DNA of 64,000 bases from Spinactinospora alkalitolerans (GTDB lineage: Bacteria > Actinomycetota > Actinomycetes > Streptosporangiales > Streptosporangiaceae). The translations under genes and the position numbers were made by a program. The stretch lies in assembly GCF_013408795.1 (NCBI RefSeq), contig NZ_JACCCC010000001.1:248001-312000 (forward strand), in the 5' to 3' direction. Shown piece by piece: positions 44,939 through 55,199 of this stretch. Under the pieces are notes generated by a model that saw nothing but the letters and a program-made list of their open reading frames with translations, was not told where the DNA came from and made no database searches. Each line of letters starts with the position of its first letter. Position 1 is the first letter of the stretch.

Positions 44939-45394
44939 ATGCTAATGAAGCATCCCAACGTTTCCCAGCAGACCAGGACCGACGCCGGTCTGGCCGCGGT
45001 GCTTCGCGTGGCCGTGGGCAGGCTCGCCAGGAGACTCCGCGCGCAGCGTCCGGACGCGTCACTGTCCCTGGGGCAGAGCGCCGTGCTGTTCACGCTCGCA
45101 CGGCATGGGCAGATGACGCCCGGCGCGCTCGCCGACCACGAGAAGGTGCAGCCGCCGTCGATGACCAGGATCATCGCGGCGCTGGAGGAGCGCGCCCTGG
45201 TGCGCAGGAGGAAGCACCCGGACGACCGGCGCCAGCAGTTGGTGGAGCTGACCGACGAGGGCTCCCAACTGGTGCGGGCCGACCGGCGCAGGCGCGAGGC
45301 GTGGCTGACCCTGCGCCTCGCGGAGCTGACGCCGGAGGAGAAGGCGACCCTGCGCAAGGCGGCGGAGATCCTGGAGCGGCTGAGCCAGTCTTAG
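44939..45394 (+). CDS. MarR-family transcriptional regulator
   Basis: 151 aa. The winged-helix domain contains LGQSAVLFTLARHGQMTPGALADHEKVQPPSMTRIIAALEERALV and the wing RRKHPDDRRQQLVELT, flanked by dimerisation helices. It likely represses the adjacent MFS efflux gene, which starts 17 bp after its stop, and releases DNA on binding a small hydrophobic ligand. ATG 44939 or the in-frame ATG 44945 could be the start. The upstream TTGTTAGCAA element supports autoregulation. Confidence 0.9.
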   Translation: MLMKHPNVSQQTRTDAGLAAVLRVAVGRLARRLRAQRPDASLSLGQSAVLFTLARHGQMTPGALADHEKVQPPSMTRIIAALEERALVRRRKHPDDRRQQLVELTDEGSQLVRADRRRREAWLTLRLAELTPEEKATLRKAAEILERLSQS

Positions 45395-45411
45395 CCGGGG
45401 CCGCGGCCGGG

Positions 45412-46887
45412 GTGCGTGAGGAGGAGACCACGACCACCACGACACCCCGGACGCGCGGCCCCGAACCCGGCACAGCCCCCGAATCCGCCGGTGGCCCCGA
45501 CGTGCCCGCGCCGACCGCGGCCGGACCCGTCGAACCGAACCGACCCGCCGAACCCACCGGGTCCCCCTCCGACGCCGAATCCGCCGGGGACGCCCCGAAG
45601 CGCGGCCGCGGACCCGCGATGTTCCGCTCCCTGACCGTCCGCAACTACCGGCTCTTCGCCATGGGCCAGGTCGTCTCCAACACCGGCACCTGGATGCAGC
45701 GCATCGCCCAGGACTGGCTGGTGCTTCAGCTCAGCGGCGGCAGCGGCATGGCGCTCGGCGTCACCACCGCGCTGCAGTTCCTGCCCATGCTGCTGTTCGG
45801 CCTGTGGGGCGGCACGCTCGTGGACCGGATGTCCAAGCGCCGCCTGCTCATCGCCACCCAGGCCACGATGGGCGTCCTCGCGCTCGGCCTCGGCGTCATC
45901 GCCACCGCCGGCGCGGCCCAGGTGTGGCACGTCTACCTGTTCGCCTTCGCGCTGGGCATGGTCACCGTCGTCGACAACCCCGCGCGCCAGACGTTCGTCG
46001 TGGAGATGGTCGGCCGCGACGACCTGCCCAACGCGATCGCCCTGAACAGCGCCAGCTTCCAGCTCGGCCGGGTCGCGGGCCCCGCGGTCGCCGGCCTGCT
46101 CATCGCCGTGATCGGCAGCGGTCCGGTGTTCCTGATCAACGCGCTGTCCTTCATCGCCGTCCTCACCGGCCTGTGGATGATGCGCCCGGGCGAACTGCAC
46201 GTCACCGAGCCGGCGCCGCGCACCAAGGGCCAGATCCGGGAGGGCCTGCGCTACATCCGCGGCCGCCCCGACCTGATGCTGCTCCTGCTCATGACCGCCT
46301 TCCTGCAGATGTTCGGCGCCAACGTGCAGAACCAGATCGCGCTGATGACGAACAACGTCTTCCAGGCCGGAGCCGGCGCGTTCGGCGTGGCCGCCGCGGC
46401 GATCGCCGTCGGCGCCCTGGCCGGAGCGCTGCTCGCCGCCCGCCGCGACCGCCCGCGGCTGCGCACCGTGCTGGCGGGGGCGTTCGTGTTCGGCGCGCTG
46501 GAGATCGCGTCGGCGGCCGCGCCCGGCTACCTGCCGTTCGTCCTCGTGCTGGTGCCGATGGGCGTCGCGTTCCTGACCTTCAACACGGCGATGAACGCGA
46601 CCTTCCAGCTCGGCGTCGACCCGCAGATGCGCGGCCGGGTCATGAGCATGTACATGCTGGTCTTCCTGGGCATGGCCCCGATCGGCGCGCCCATCGTGGG
46701 CTTTCTCGCCGACACCTTCGGCCCGCAGGTCAGCCTCGCCACGGGCGGCGTGGTCACCGTTGTGGTGACGGCCCTGGTGGCCGTGCTGCTCGGCCGCAGG
46801 CTCGGCGTCTCCCTGCGGGTGACGCCCCTGCGCCGCCCCTTCGTCGAGATCACCCGCCGACCGCTGGCCGAGGCGGAGGAGAGCTGA
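45412..46887 (+). CDS. major facilitator superfamily transporter (drug efflux type)
   Basis: About 491 aa. An unusual ~68-residue Thr/Pro/Glu-rich N-terminal tail precedes 12 predicted transmembrane helices. The MFS core starts at MFRSLTVRNYRLFAMGQVVSNTGTW, and motif A-like WGGTLVDRMSKRR lies between helices 2 and 3, as in MFS/EntS-type exporters. It probably exports a toxic compound under control of the upstream MarR. The start is uncertain: GTG 45412 lacks a good ribosome site, and ATG 45619 would remove the tail. Its stop codon is the first triplet of repeat family 2. Confidence 0.88.
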   Translation: MREEETTTTTTPRTRGPEPGTAPESAGGPDVPAPTAAGPVEPNRPAEPTGSPSDAESAGDAPKRGRGPAMFRSLTVRNYRLFAMGQVVSNTGTWMQRIAQDWLVLQLSGGSGMALGVTTALQFLPMLLFGLWGGTLVDRMSKRRLLIATQATMGVLALGLGVIATAGAAQVWHVYLFAFALGMVTVVDNPARQTFVVEMVGRDDLPNAIALNSASFQLGRVAGPAVAGLLIAVIGSGPVFLINALSFIAVLTGLWMMRPGELHVTEPAPRTKGQIREGLRYIRGRPDLMLLLLMTAFLQMFGANVQNQIALMTNNVFQAGAGAFGVAAAAIAVGALAGALLAARRDRPRLRTVLAGAFVFGALEIASAAAPGYLPFVLVLVPMGVAFLTFNTAMNATFQLGVDPQMRGRVMSMYMLVFLGMAPIGAPIVGFLADTFGPQVSLATGGVVTVVVTALVAVLLGRRLGVSLRVTPLRRPFVEITRRPLAEAEES

Positions 46888-47014
46888 TCGAACTCCGACC
46901 GCCGCGTTCATGGGGTGGGATGGGACTTTCAGGGCTCGGCCCTGCCGTGCCGCCGGCGGCTTGCGCGCACTGCGACGGCCGGTCCCTGTGCGAACACGGT
47001 CGTCGAACATCAGG
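46885..47014. repeat. dispersed repeat family 2, copy 2
   Basis: It begins at the TGA of the MFS gene and ends at the ribosome site of thpR. It matches 28982-29110 over about 130 bp with roughly four in five positions identical by eye. The palindrome GCCGCCGGCGGC is conserved. Confidence 0.85.
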
Positions 47015-47023
47015 AGGACGCAC

Positions 47024-47593
47024 ATGCGGCTGTTCGCGGCGCTGGAACCGCCGACCGGGACCCTCGACGCGGTCGGGCGGGCCCTCGCCGACGCCCGCCC
47101 GGACCGGCGCGGCGCCCGCCGGGACGTGCGCGGCGTCCGCTGGACGCCGCGCGCGGACTGGCACCTGACGCTGGTGTTCCTCGGCGAGGTCCCCGACGAG
47201 CGGGTGCCCGCGCTGCGCGAGCGGTTCACCGCGGAGACCGCGGGGCACCCGGCCATGACGCTCGCACTGCGCGGCGCCGGGACCTTCCCCGACGACGCCG
47301 CCCGCGCCCGGGTGCTGTGGGCCGGGGTGGAGGGCGACGTCGCCGCGCTGACCCGGCTCGCCGAGGGGCTGCGCGACGCGGCCGCCGACCTCGGCGTGCC
47401 GGTGGAGCACCGGCCCTACGTGCCGCATCTCACGCTCGTGCGCACCCGGTGGCCGTCCGACCTCTCCGCCCTCAGGCGCTCCCTGGACGGAATCGACGCG
47501 CCGCCGTGGCGGGCCGCCGACGTCCACCTGGTGCACAGCCGCCCGAACGGCGCTCCCCGGTACCGGACCGTCGCCACCTGCGCCCTATCCTGA
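47024..47593 (+). CDS. thpR: RNA 2',3'-cyclic phosphodiesterase
   Basis: 189 aa, 2H phosphoesterase family. The two catalytic H-x-T motifs are HLTLVFLGE near residue 46 and HLTLVRTRW near 140. Relatives open 2',3'-cyclic phosphates on RNA ends and were first described as 2'-5' RNA ligases; the cellular role remains unclear. ATG 47024 follows AGGAGG in the tail of repeat family 2, so the repeat supplies the ribosome site. Followed by a tiny membrane ORF. Confidence 0.9.
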   Translation: MRLFAALEPPTGTLDAVGRALADARPDRRGARRDVRGVRWTPRADWHLTLVFLGEVPDERVPALRERFTAETAGHPAMTLALRGAGTFPDDAARARVLWAGVEGDVAALTRLAEGLRDAAADLGVPVEHRPYVPHLTLVRTRWPSDLSALRRSLDGIDAPPWRAADVHLVHSRPNGAPRYRTVATCALS

Positions 47594-47648
47594 GGCTGGA
47601 TCCACGTCCACCGAGAACAGCCGTGCGGCCGAGAAGCGGGGCGACCCC

Positions 47649-47747
47649 ATGAGCATGCTCACCAACAACCGCAAGCAGCGCTGGCTGCTGCCCACGGTGC
47701 TCGCGGTGATCGTGCTCATCGTCGTCCTCGGGGCGCTGCTGGGGTAG
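47649..47747 (+). CDS. 32-aa single-pass membrane micropeptide
   Basis: MSMLTNNRKQRW followed by one 19-20-residue hydrophobic helix (LLPTVLAVIVLIVVLGALL) and a final Gly. A basic N-terminus before the helix fits an N-in membrane peptide. It lies 55 bp after thpR and ends 24 bp before the convergent BKACE gene. The ribosome site is weak (AGCGGGGCGA). Too short for most gene callers; support is the clean charge and hydrophobicity pattern. Confidence 0.5.
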   Translation: MSMLTNNRKQRWLLPTVLAVIVLIVVLGALLG

Positions 47748-47771
47748 CGCCCCGGAACGCCACGGGCGGGT

Positions 47772-48497
47772 TCAGGCCGACGTGGACGCCCTGGCGACCG
47801 CCAGGGCCACCAGCGCGGCGTTGTCCTCGGCCTCGGAGCCGTCCGGGGCCAGCAGCGTGTCCTCCAGCCCGATCCGCACGTCGCGCCCGTTGGCGACCGC
47901 GGCGTCCAGGAGCGGCCAGGCCGTGACGTCGGTGCCGTGCAGCGTCCTGGCCGACCGCAGGTCCGCGCGGTCCAGGACGGCGTCGATGCGCGCCACGGTG
48001 CCCAGCGCCTCCTGCACCGTCTGCTCCATGGGTTCCACGAGGACGCGGTCGAATTCCGCGGCCAGCCCGCTCGCGACCAGGATGCGGGCCGCGTCGGCCG
48101 TCCACACCCCCGCCTCCACGGAGACCCGCCGGTCGATGAGCATCCGCGCCACCTCCACCGAACCGGGCTCGTGCAGGTTCACCGTCGCGGCGTCGGGCAG
48201 TCCTCCCCACCGCTGGACGAGGTCGTAGCGCCGCCACGGATCGGGCTCGGCCGACAGCGCGGTCGTGACGCTGATGGGCACCCCGGGGACCGCCGCCCGC
48301 AGCGCCTCCAGCACAGCCGTCAGCACCTGCGGTTCCAGGCTCTGGGCGCCCTTGGCGTCGCGCGGGTGGACGTGCACCTCCGTCGCCCCCGCGGCCACCA
48401 CGGCGCGCGCGTCGGCGGCGAGCTGGTCCGCCGAGACCGGTAGGGACGGGTGCGCTCCCGGACGCCGGTCTCCGTTCAGGCAGGCGACTATCCTCAT
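47772..48497 (-). CDS. BKACE-family (3-keto-5-aminohexanoate cleavage-like) enzyme
   Basis: 241 aa TIM-barrel. The metal site VHVHPRDAKG (two His) and the catalytic Glu/Asp region (RIGLEDTL, near the C-terminus) are present, along with VTTALSAEPD. The family cleaves beta-keto acids with acetyl-CoA to acetoacetate plus an acyl-CoA; the substrate differs by subgroup and cannot be read here. It is shorter than the ~270-300 aa of many members. No lysine-fermentation genes are nearby, so that specific role is unlikely. Confidence 0.85.
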   Translation of the reverse strand: MRIVACLNGDRRPGAHPSLPVSADQLAADARAVVAAGATEVHVHPRDAKGAQSLEPQVLTAVLEALRAAVPGVPISVTTALSAEPDPWRRYDLVQRWGGLPDAATVNLHEPGSVEVARMLIDRRVSVEAGVWTADAARILVASGLAAEFDRVLVEPMEQTVQEALGTVARIDAVLDRADLRSARTLHGTDVTAWPLLDAAVANGRDVRIGLEDTLLAPDGSEAEDNAALVALAVARASTSA

Positions 48498-48595
48498 GGC
48501 CTTCCTCTCGCCTCGGGCGGATCACCTGTGTCCGAACATGCCCACGGCGCACGGGTCGCAAGCCATGTGCGACGGTCCGGATGGGAGGTGGCAGG

Positions 48596-49642
48596 ATGGC
48601 GCACATGACGAGAAGCGCCGTTGTACGGCTGGCGGCGGCGATCGCGGTGCTTCCCGTGACGCTCGGCGCGGCGCCGCCGCCCTCACCGGAGCCGTCGGCG
48701 ACGGGGGACCTGCCCGAGGGCTCCGAGCTCGCCTTCCACCTGGAGGACCCGAGCATCGCCGAGTCCAGCGGGCTGGCGGCCTCGCAGCGGCACGACGGCG
48801 TGTACTGGACGCACAACGACAGCGGGGACCAGTACGGCCCGGACCTCTACGCGATCGGCGCCGACGGCCGGACGCTGGCCACGATCACCCTGTCCGGCTC
48901 GGGCGTGGAGTCCCGCGACTGGGAGGCCGTCGCGGTCGGCACCGACGACGCGGGGGAACCGGCGATCTACGTCGGCGACATCGGCGACAACTTCCAGGGC
49001 GGCTGGCCCAACGTCCGGGTCTACCGGCTGCCCGAGCCCGCTCGGTTGACCGACCAGACCGTCGAGGCCACGACGTTCACGTTCACCTACGCCGACGGCG
49101 GCCGCGACGCCGAGGGGATGATGGTCGACCCGCGCGACGGCCGCCTCTACGTCATCAGCAAGGAGATCGCCGGCGGCGTCTACGCGGCCCCCGAGCGGTT
49201 GTCGGCCGAGGGGACCAACGAGCTGACCAGGGTCGGCTCGGCCCCGCTGTACGCCACGGACGCGGCGTTCGCGCCGGACGGCTCGCACTACGCCGTCCGC
49301 ACCTACTGGGGCGCCACGCTCTACGACGCGTCCGAGGGCGTCCCCGGCGACATCGTCGACCGCGTCTCACTGCCCGAGCTGGACCAGGGGGAGTCGCTGA
49401 GCTACACCGCGGACGGCACGGCCCTGATGGCCGGGACGGAAGGGGCGCGCAGCCCCGTCTGGCGGGTCCCGCTGCCCGCGGAGGGCGGGACCGGCCCCGA
49501 GGCCGAGGAGACCGTCTCGGCGACTCCGCCGGCCGAGTCGGCCGAGGACGAGGAGGGCGGCGCCTCAGCCTTCATCCTGGGCGGGATCGGCGTCGCCGCC
49601 GTCGTCATCGGCGGCATCGTCCTGCTCGCCAGGAGGGGATGA
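48596..49642 (+). CDS. secreted/membrane-anchored beta-propeller-like protein
   Basis: 348 aa. A signal peptide (about residues 1-25) precedes a ~260-residue beta-propeller-like ectodomain with repeated Asp/Gly turns (YWTHNDSGDQYGPDLYAIGA, EGMMVDPRDGRLYVISKE, DAAFAPDGSHYAVRTY). A linker rich in Glu/Pro and a C-terminal helix (AFILGGIGVAAVVIGGIVLL) with RRG tail anchor it to the membrane. Function unknown. ATG 48596 has GGGAGG upstream. It stands alone between the BKACE and Uma2 genes. Confidence 0.8.
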   Translation: MAHMTRSAVVRLAAAIAVLPVTLGAAPPPSPEPSATGDLPEGSELAFHLEDPSIAESSGLAASQRHDGVYWTHNDSGDQYGPDLYAIGADGRTLATITLSGSGVESRDWEAVAVGTDDAGEPAIYVGDIGDNFQGGWPNVRVYRLPEPARLTDQTVEATTFTFTYADGGRDAEGMMVDPRDGRLYVISKEIAGGVYAAPERLSAEGTNELTRVGSAPLYATDAAFAPDGSHYAVRTYWGATLYDASEGVPGDIVDRVSLPELDQGESLSYTADGTALMAGTEGARSPVWRVPLPAEGGTGPEAEETVSATPPAESAEDEEGGASAFILGGIGVAAVVIGGIVLLARRG

Positions 49643-49656
49643 GAGGGCGGACCCGC

Positions 49657-50262
49657 TCAGTCCCATTCCTCGCCCGGCGGGAATTCCGAGGTGTCGAGCT
49701 CCAGGTCGAAGGGCGCCGGAACGGTGATCTTCTCCCCGAAGGGAACCGTGTGGGAGTGCAGGTAGCGGCCAGACCGTGGGTTCTCGTACAGGGTGACCGA
49801 CGGGCCGTTCGGGTCCCACGCGTCGATCAGCAAATACAGCGGGACCGGGCCGTGGGCGTATCCCCAGAGCTTTGTCTTGCGATCGGTGTCGGCGTTGTCC
49901 TTGGAGGTGATCTCGACCGCGAGGAAGATCTCTTCGGCCGGGACCGGCGCCTTGGTGTCCCTGAGCACTGCATGCGGAGCGACGACCAGGTCAGGGATGA
50001 ACAGCTTGCACAGTGGAGTGATCCACATGCCAAGCGTCTGGTAGATGTCCCAATCGTCGGGAATCGTGCGCAGCAGGGCGCGGTTCGCCCGTCCGGCGAT
50101 GAAATTGTGTGGGTTCGAGGGGGGTGCCACCAGACTGATTCTTCCCGGGTCGATGATTTCGGCCCGCCATCCGTCGGGCACATCCAGCTCTCGCCAGGTG
50201 CGCAGCAGCAGATCCTCGCCGGGTGTGGCAGGGGAAACGGCTTCCATCACAGCGACACTCAT
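49657..50262 (-). CDS. Uma2-family putative restriction endonuclease-like protein
   Basis: 201 aa. The PD-(D/E)XK-like core of DUF820/Uma2 is present: DGWRAEIIDPGRI, the active-site Asp in FIPDLVVAP, and LAVEITSKDNADTDRKTK. The family is widespread in cyanobacteria and actinomycetes, often in many copies, with no established target; it is frequently mobile or stress-associated. ATG 50262 begins MSVAVMEAVS. No partner methyltransferase or antitoxin is adjacent. Confidence 0.88.
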   Translation of the reverse strand: MSVAVMEAVSPATPGEDLLLRTWRELDVPDGWRAEIIDPGRISLVAPPSNPHNFIAGRANRALLRTIPDDWDIYQTLGMWITPLCKLFIPDLVVAPHAVLRDTKAPVPAEEIFLAVEITSKDNADTDRKTKLWGYAHGPVPLYLLIDAWDPNGPSVTLYENPRSGRYLHSHTVPFGEKITVPAPFDLELDTSEFPPGEEWD

Positions 50263-50390
50263 TTCGCTACGTCACCTCCAGAACCGGAAGCGTAGTCAAC
50301 GCCGGTCCGGTCCGCCCGTCATTTCCACAGGATAAACAGCCGTTGTGGATCATGCGCGGTCAGCGCCTCGGGACCGGGCCGATTTCTCGG

Positions 50391-51350
50391 TTACAGCCCG
50401 GCGGTATCGGCCAGGACGCGGGCCTCGGTCATCTCCTGCTCCGCCTCTTCGGTGAAGCCGGTGTCGAGCAGGTCGAAGGACGATTCGACCGCGCGGGCGA
50501 AGGCCCAGGCGAGCAGCCGCTCGACCGGTTCGCCGAGCACGTCGGCGACCAGCGCGAAGCGGTGCCGGAAGACCGCCTTCGGGTCGGCGTGCCCGCCCGG
50601 CGGGTCGACCTGCATGAGCAGCGGCCACGGGTCGTAGCCGGGGTCGCCGACCATCGGCTTGGGGTCGATCGCCAGCCACGGGGTCCTGGTCGCGGCCAGT
50701 ATGTTGCCGGGGTTGAAGTCGCCGTGCACGGCGACCGTCCGCGTGGCGGTCGCGGGCAGCGACTCCAGCAGCCCGGCGCCCAGCTCCACCAGGCGCGGGT
50801 CGAACACCCGCGGGTCCGGGCGCAGCCGCGCGAAGCGTTCACGCGTCAGAACGGCCCACTCCGCGACGACGTCGCCGACGCGCTCCAGCCCCAGTCCCTC
50901 GCCCGATCCGCGCGACCACAGGCCCGCGAGCGCGTGCGCCGCCGCGGTCAGCAGGTCCTCGGGCGGCCCTTCCGCGTCCTTCAGCCTGCCGCCGGGCTCG
51001 CAGGCTTCGAGGAGCAGGGCGAAGCCGTCGGGGGAGGACCGCAGCAGCCGCACCGCGCCCGCGCCGTCCCAGAACCGCAGCGCGGCGCCCTCGCCCCGGG
51101 CCTCGCGGTGCGGGTAGGAGACCTTGAGGACGGCGCGCCCGCCGTCGGCGGTGGTCACCGGCGCCGCCCACGAGCAGCTGCCGCCGTCGAACGGGCGGCC
51201 CGGGTCCAGCTCCCACTCGGCGCACAGCCGCTCCAGGATGCCGGGCAGCGCGTCGATCCAGGCCGTCCCGTCCGTGAGCGCGCGGACGTTGCGGACGACG
51301 GGGGCCGGCAGCGGCGCAGGGGCGGAACGGGGGGCGGGGGTGCCGGTCAC
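50391..51350 (-). CDS. aminoglycoside-phosphotransferase-family kinase (streptomycin 6-kinase-like)
   Basis: 319 aa. The protein-kinase-like fold is shown by an N-lobe lysine in GRAVLKVSYP, the catalytic loop VAVHGDFNPGNIL, and the DxD-like LAIDPKPMVGDPGYDPW of the streptomycin/hydroxyurea kinase subgroup. It phosphorylates a small molecule with ATP; resistance to an aminoglycoside is possible but not shown, and many chromosomal members act on unknown metabolites. Seven bases separate its start from the GDPD stop, so the two are an operon. Confidence 0.85.
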   Translation of the reverse strand: MTGTPAPRSAPAPLPAPVVRNVRALTDGTAWIDALPGILERLCAEWELDPGRPFDGGSCSWAAPVTTADGGRAVLKVSYPHREARGEGAALRFWDGAGAVRLLRSSPDGFALLLEACEPGGRLKDAEGPPEDLLTAAAHALAGLWSRGSGEGLGLERVGDVVAEWAVLTRERFARLRPDPRVFDPRLVELGAGLLESLPATATRTVAVHGDFNPGNILAATRTPWLAIDPKPMVGDPGYDPWPLLMQVDPPGGHADPKAVFRHRFALVADVLGEPVERLLAWAFARAVESSFDLLDTGFTEEAEQEMTEARVLADTAGL

Positions 51351-51357
51351 GACGTGT

Positions 51358-52353
51358 TCAGCCCTCCTCCAGGAAGATCTCGCGGGCGAGGAAGGCGTGC
51401 CGCGAGTGGTCGGTGAAGACGCCGTCGACCCCCGCGGCGAAGAACGCCTCGTACTCGGCGGCGAAGCTCCCGAACGCGTTGGGGTCGGTGCCGGAGCGCA
51501 GGGAGGTCGGCAGGTAGGTGTTCTCGCTGCGGAAGGTGTAGGGGTGGACCAGCAGGCCGGCCTCGTGGGCGTCGGCGACCAGCGACGTGGGCTCGCCCAG
51601 GTCGCCGTTGTCGTCGCGCGGGACGACCAGCGCCTTGGCCGGACCGATCGCGTCGGCGAACGCCGCGACCTCCGCCAGGCCCTCCGGCGTGGTGAGGGGC
51701 AGCCAGTGCTCCTCGGTGCCCATCAACTGCACCAGCGGCAGTTCCAGCTCGCGCAGCTTCTTCAGGCTCTCGGCCTCGAACGACTGCAGGAAGACCGGGA
51801 CCTCCGGCTCCGGCCCGGCCAGCCCGCTCTCGCGCAGCGCCGCGATCAGCGGCGGCTCCAGCTCCAGGCCCGCGGAGACGTGGTGGGCCGGGTGCTTGGT
51901 TTCGGGGTAGACGCCGATCGGCCGGCCCAGCTCGGCGGTGAGCTTCTTCGCCAGTTCGATGATCTCGCCCAGGGTCGGGATCTCGAACCGGCCGTCAAGG
52001 GCGGCGTTGTCCGGGCGCACATCGGGCACCCGTTCGACCGCGCGCAGCGTCTTGACCTCGGCCAGCGTGAAGTCCTGGGCGAACCAGCCGGTGACCTCCC
52101 TGCCGTCGACGGTGCGGGTGGTGCGCCGATCGGCGAACTCCGGGCGCCCGGCGACGTCCGTGGTGTGCCCGATCTCCGACTCGTGCCGCGCGATCAGGTG
52201 GCCGTCCTTGGTGGCGACCAGGTCCACCTCGATGAAGTCGCCGCCGTAGCGCGCCCCCAGCTCATAGGAGCCCATCGTGTGCTCGGGCCGGTGGCCCGAG
52301 GCGCCGCGGTGAGAGATGATCTTGATCCTGGGTGCCTGCTTGTTCCTGCGCAA
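51358..52353 (-). CDS. glpQ: glycerophosphodiester phosphodiesterase
   Basis: 331 aa, GDPD TIM-barrel. ISHRGASGHRPEHTMGSYELG carries the catalytic His and metal-binding residues, followed by FIEVDLVATKDGHLIARHE (second His), PIGVYPETKHP and the C-terminal VDGVFTDHS. It hydrolyses glycerophosphodiesters to sn-glycerol-3-phosphate and an alcohol. No signal peptide is obvious, so it is likely cytosolic. First gene of the operon with the 50391 kinase. Confidence 0.9.
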   Translation of the reverse strand: MRRNKQAPRIKIISHRGASGHRPEHTMGSYELGARYGGDFIEVDLVATKDGHLIARHESEIGHTTDVAGRPEFADRRTTRTVDGREVTGWFAQDFTLAEVKTLRAVERVPDVRPDNAALDGRFEIPTLGEIIELAKKLTAELGRPIGVYPETKHPAHHVSAGLELEPPLIAALRESGLAGPEPEVPVFLQSFEAESLKKLRELELPLVQLMGTEEHWLPLTTPEGLAEVAAFADAIGPAKALVVPRDDNGDLGEPTSLVADAHEAGLLVHPYTFRSENTYLPTSLRSGTDPNAFGSFAAEYEAFFAAGVDGVFTDHSRHAFLAREIFLEEG

Positions 52354-52467
52354 CGCGAAAGGTCCGTCCGTTTCGACCCGCTGCCGGGTCCCTCGACCGC
52401 GGGCGGCCGGTCCGGGTCGACCCGGACCGGCCGCGGTGTCCGTTCGTGCTCGTCCGTCGGCGGCGCC

Positions 52468-53948
<1,481 letters not shown>

Positions 53949-55055
53949 CTACACGCCCTGGGAGATGGCCTCGTCGGCTCCGTCGACGGCCTTGATGTCG
54001 CGCTCGGCCGGGCCGATGTAGTCGGCGCTGGGGCGGACCAGGCGGCCGGTCCGCTTCTGCTCCAGGATGTGCGCCGACCAGCCCGCGGTGCGGGCGCTGG
54101 TGAACATCGAGGTGAACAGCGACGACGGGATGTCGGCGAAGTCCAGGACGACCGCGGCCCAGTACTCGACGTTGGTGGCGAGCACCCGGTCGGGCTTGCG
54201 GGCGTGCAGCTCGTCCAGCGCGGCGTTCTCCAGCGCGGCGGCCACCTCGTAGCGCGGGGCGTCGAGCTCCTTGGCGGTGCGGCGCAGCACGCGGGCGCGC
54301 GGGTCCTCCGCGCGGTAGACGCGGTGGCCGAAGCCCATGAGCCGCTCGCCCTTGTCCAGCGCCTGGGAGACGTAGGTGCGGGCGTCGCCGATGCGCTCGG
54401 TCTCGTCCAGCATGTGCAGCACGCGCGCCGGCGCGCCGCCGTGCAGCGGGCCCGACATCGCGCCCACGGCGCCGGAGAGCGCGGCCGCCACGTCGGCGCC
54501 GGTCGAGGCGATGACGCGGGCCGTGAACGTCGAGGCGTTCATGCCGTGCTCGGCGGCGGACGTCCAGTAGGCGTCCACGGCCTTGACGTGCCGGGGGTCC
54601 GGCTCGCCGCGGAGCTGGATCATGAACCGCTCGACGATGGAGGAGCCCTCGTCGACGCGGCTCTGCGGAACCTGCGGCCGGTCGCCGCGGGCGGACTGCG
54701 CGATCACGGAGAGAGCCGCCGAGGCCGCGCGGGCGACGTTGTCGCGCGCCTCCTCGTCGTCGATGTCGAGCAACGGCTTGAAGCCCCAGAGCGGTGCCAG
54801 GGTCGCCAGCGTGCTCTGCACGTCGACACGGACGTCACCGGTCGTGGTCGGCAGAGTGATCGGATCCGCGAAGGGAAGTCCGGGGTTGAAGCTGTTGTCG
54901 ACCAACAGCCCCCAAACGCGCCCGAAGGTGACGTGGCCGACGAGGTTCTCGATGTCGACACCGCGGTACCGGAGGGCGCCGCCCTCCTTGTCCGGTTCGG
55001 CGATCTCGGTCTCGAACGCCACGACTCCTTCGAGCCCGGGTTTGAAGTCCGACAT
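53949..55055 (-). CDS. citA: citrate synthase 2
   Basis: 368 aa. Catalytic landmarks are EHGMNASTFTARVIASTGAD, the His in SGPLHGGAPARVL, and GFGHRVYRAEDPRARVL with the second His. It is the short actinobacterial CitA type, lacking the N-terminal extension of GltA. It condenses oxaloacetate with acetyl-CoA (or possibly propionyl-CoA). ATG 55055 follows ACGGAGGAAG. It is divergent from pdxH, a conserved arrangement in actinomycetes. An in-frame ORF extends to 55505 but is antisense to pdxH. Confidence 0.94.
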   Translation of the reverse strand: MSDFKPGLEGVVAFETEIAEPDKEGGALRYRGVDIENLVGHVTFGRVWGLLVDNSFNPGLPFADPITLPTTTGDVRVDVQSTLATLAPLWGFKPLLDIDDEEARDNVARAASAALSVIAQSARGDRPQVPQSRVDEGSSIVERFMIQLRGEPDPRHVKAVDAYWTSAAEHGMNASTFTARVIASTGADVAAALSGAVGAMSGPLHGGAPARVLHMLDETERIGDARTYVSQALDKGERLMGFGHRVYRAEDPRARVLRRTAKELDAPRYEVAAALENAALDELHARKPDRVLATNVEYWAAVVLDFADIPSSLFTSMFTSARTAGWSAHILEQKRTGRLVRPSADYIGPAERDIKAVDGADEAISQGV

Positions 55056-55199
55056 ACCGGCTTCCTCCGTCTCCTCGGTCCCTGGAAAGGGTTGATCCCA
55101 GTGAACCGGTTGGGGATTTTTCGATGACACGCGAGGTGTCCCCAATGGTTGTGCCGCCAGGTGGCGTACGCCCCACAGATCGTGTGAGGATGCACCACT

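Noticed and set aside
43233-45062. 609-codon minus-strand frame
   Set aside because: His/Asp/Gln/Arg-rich shadow of the purine permease.
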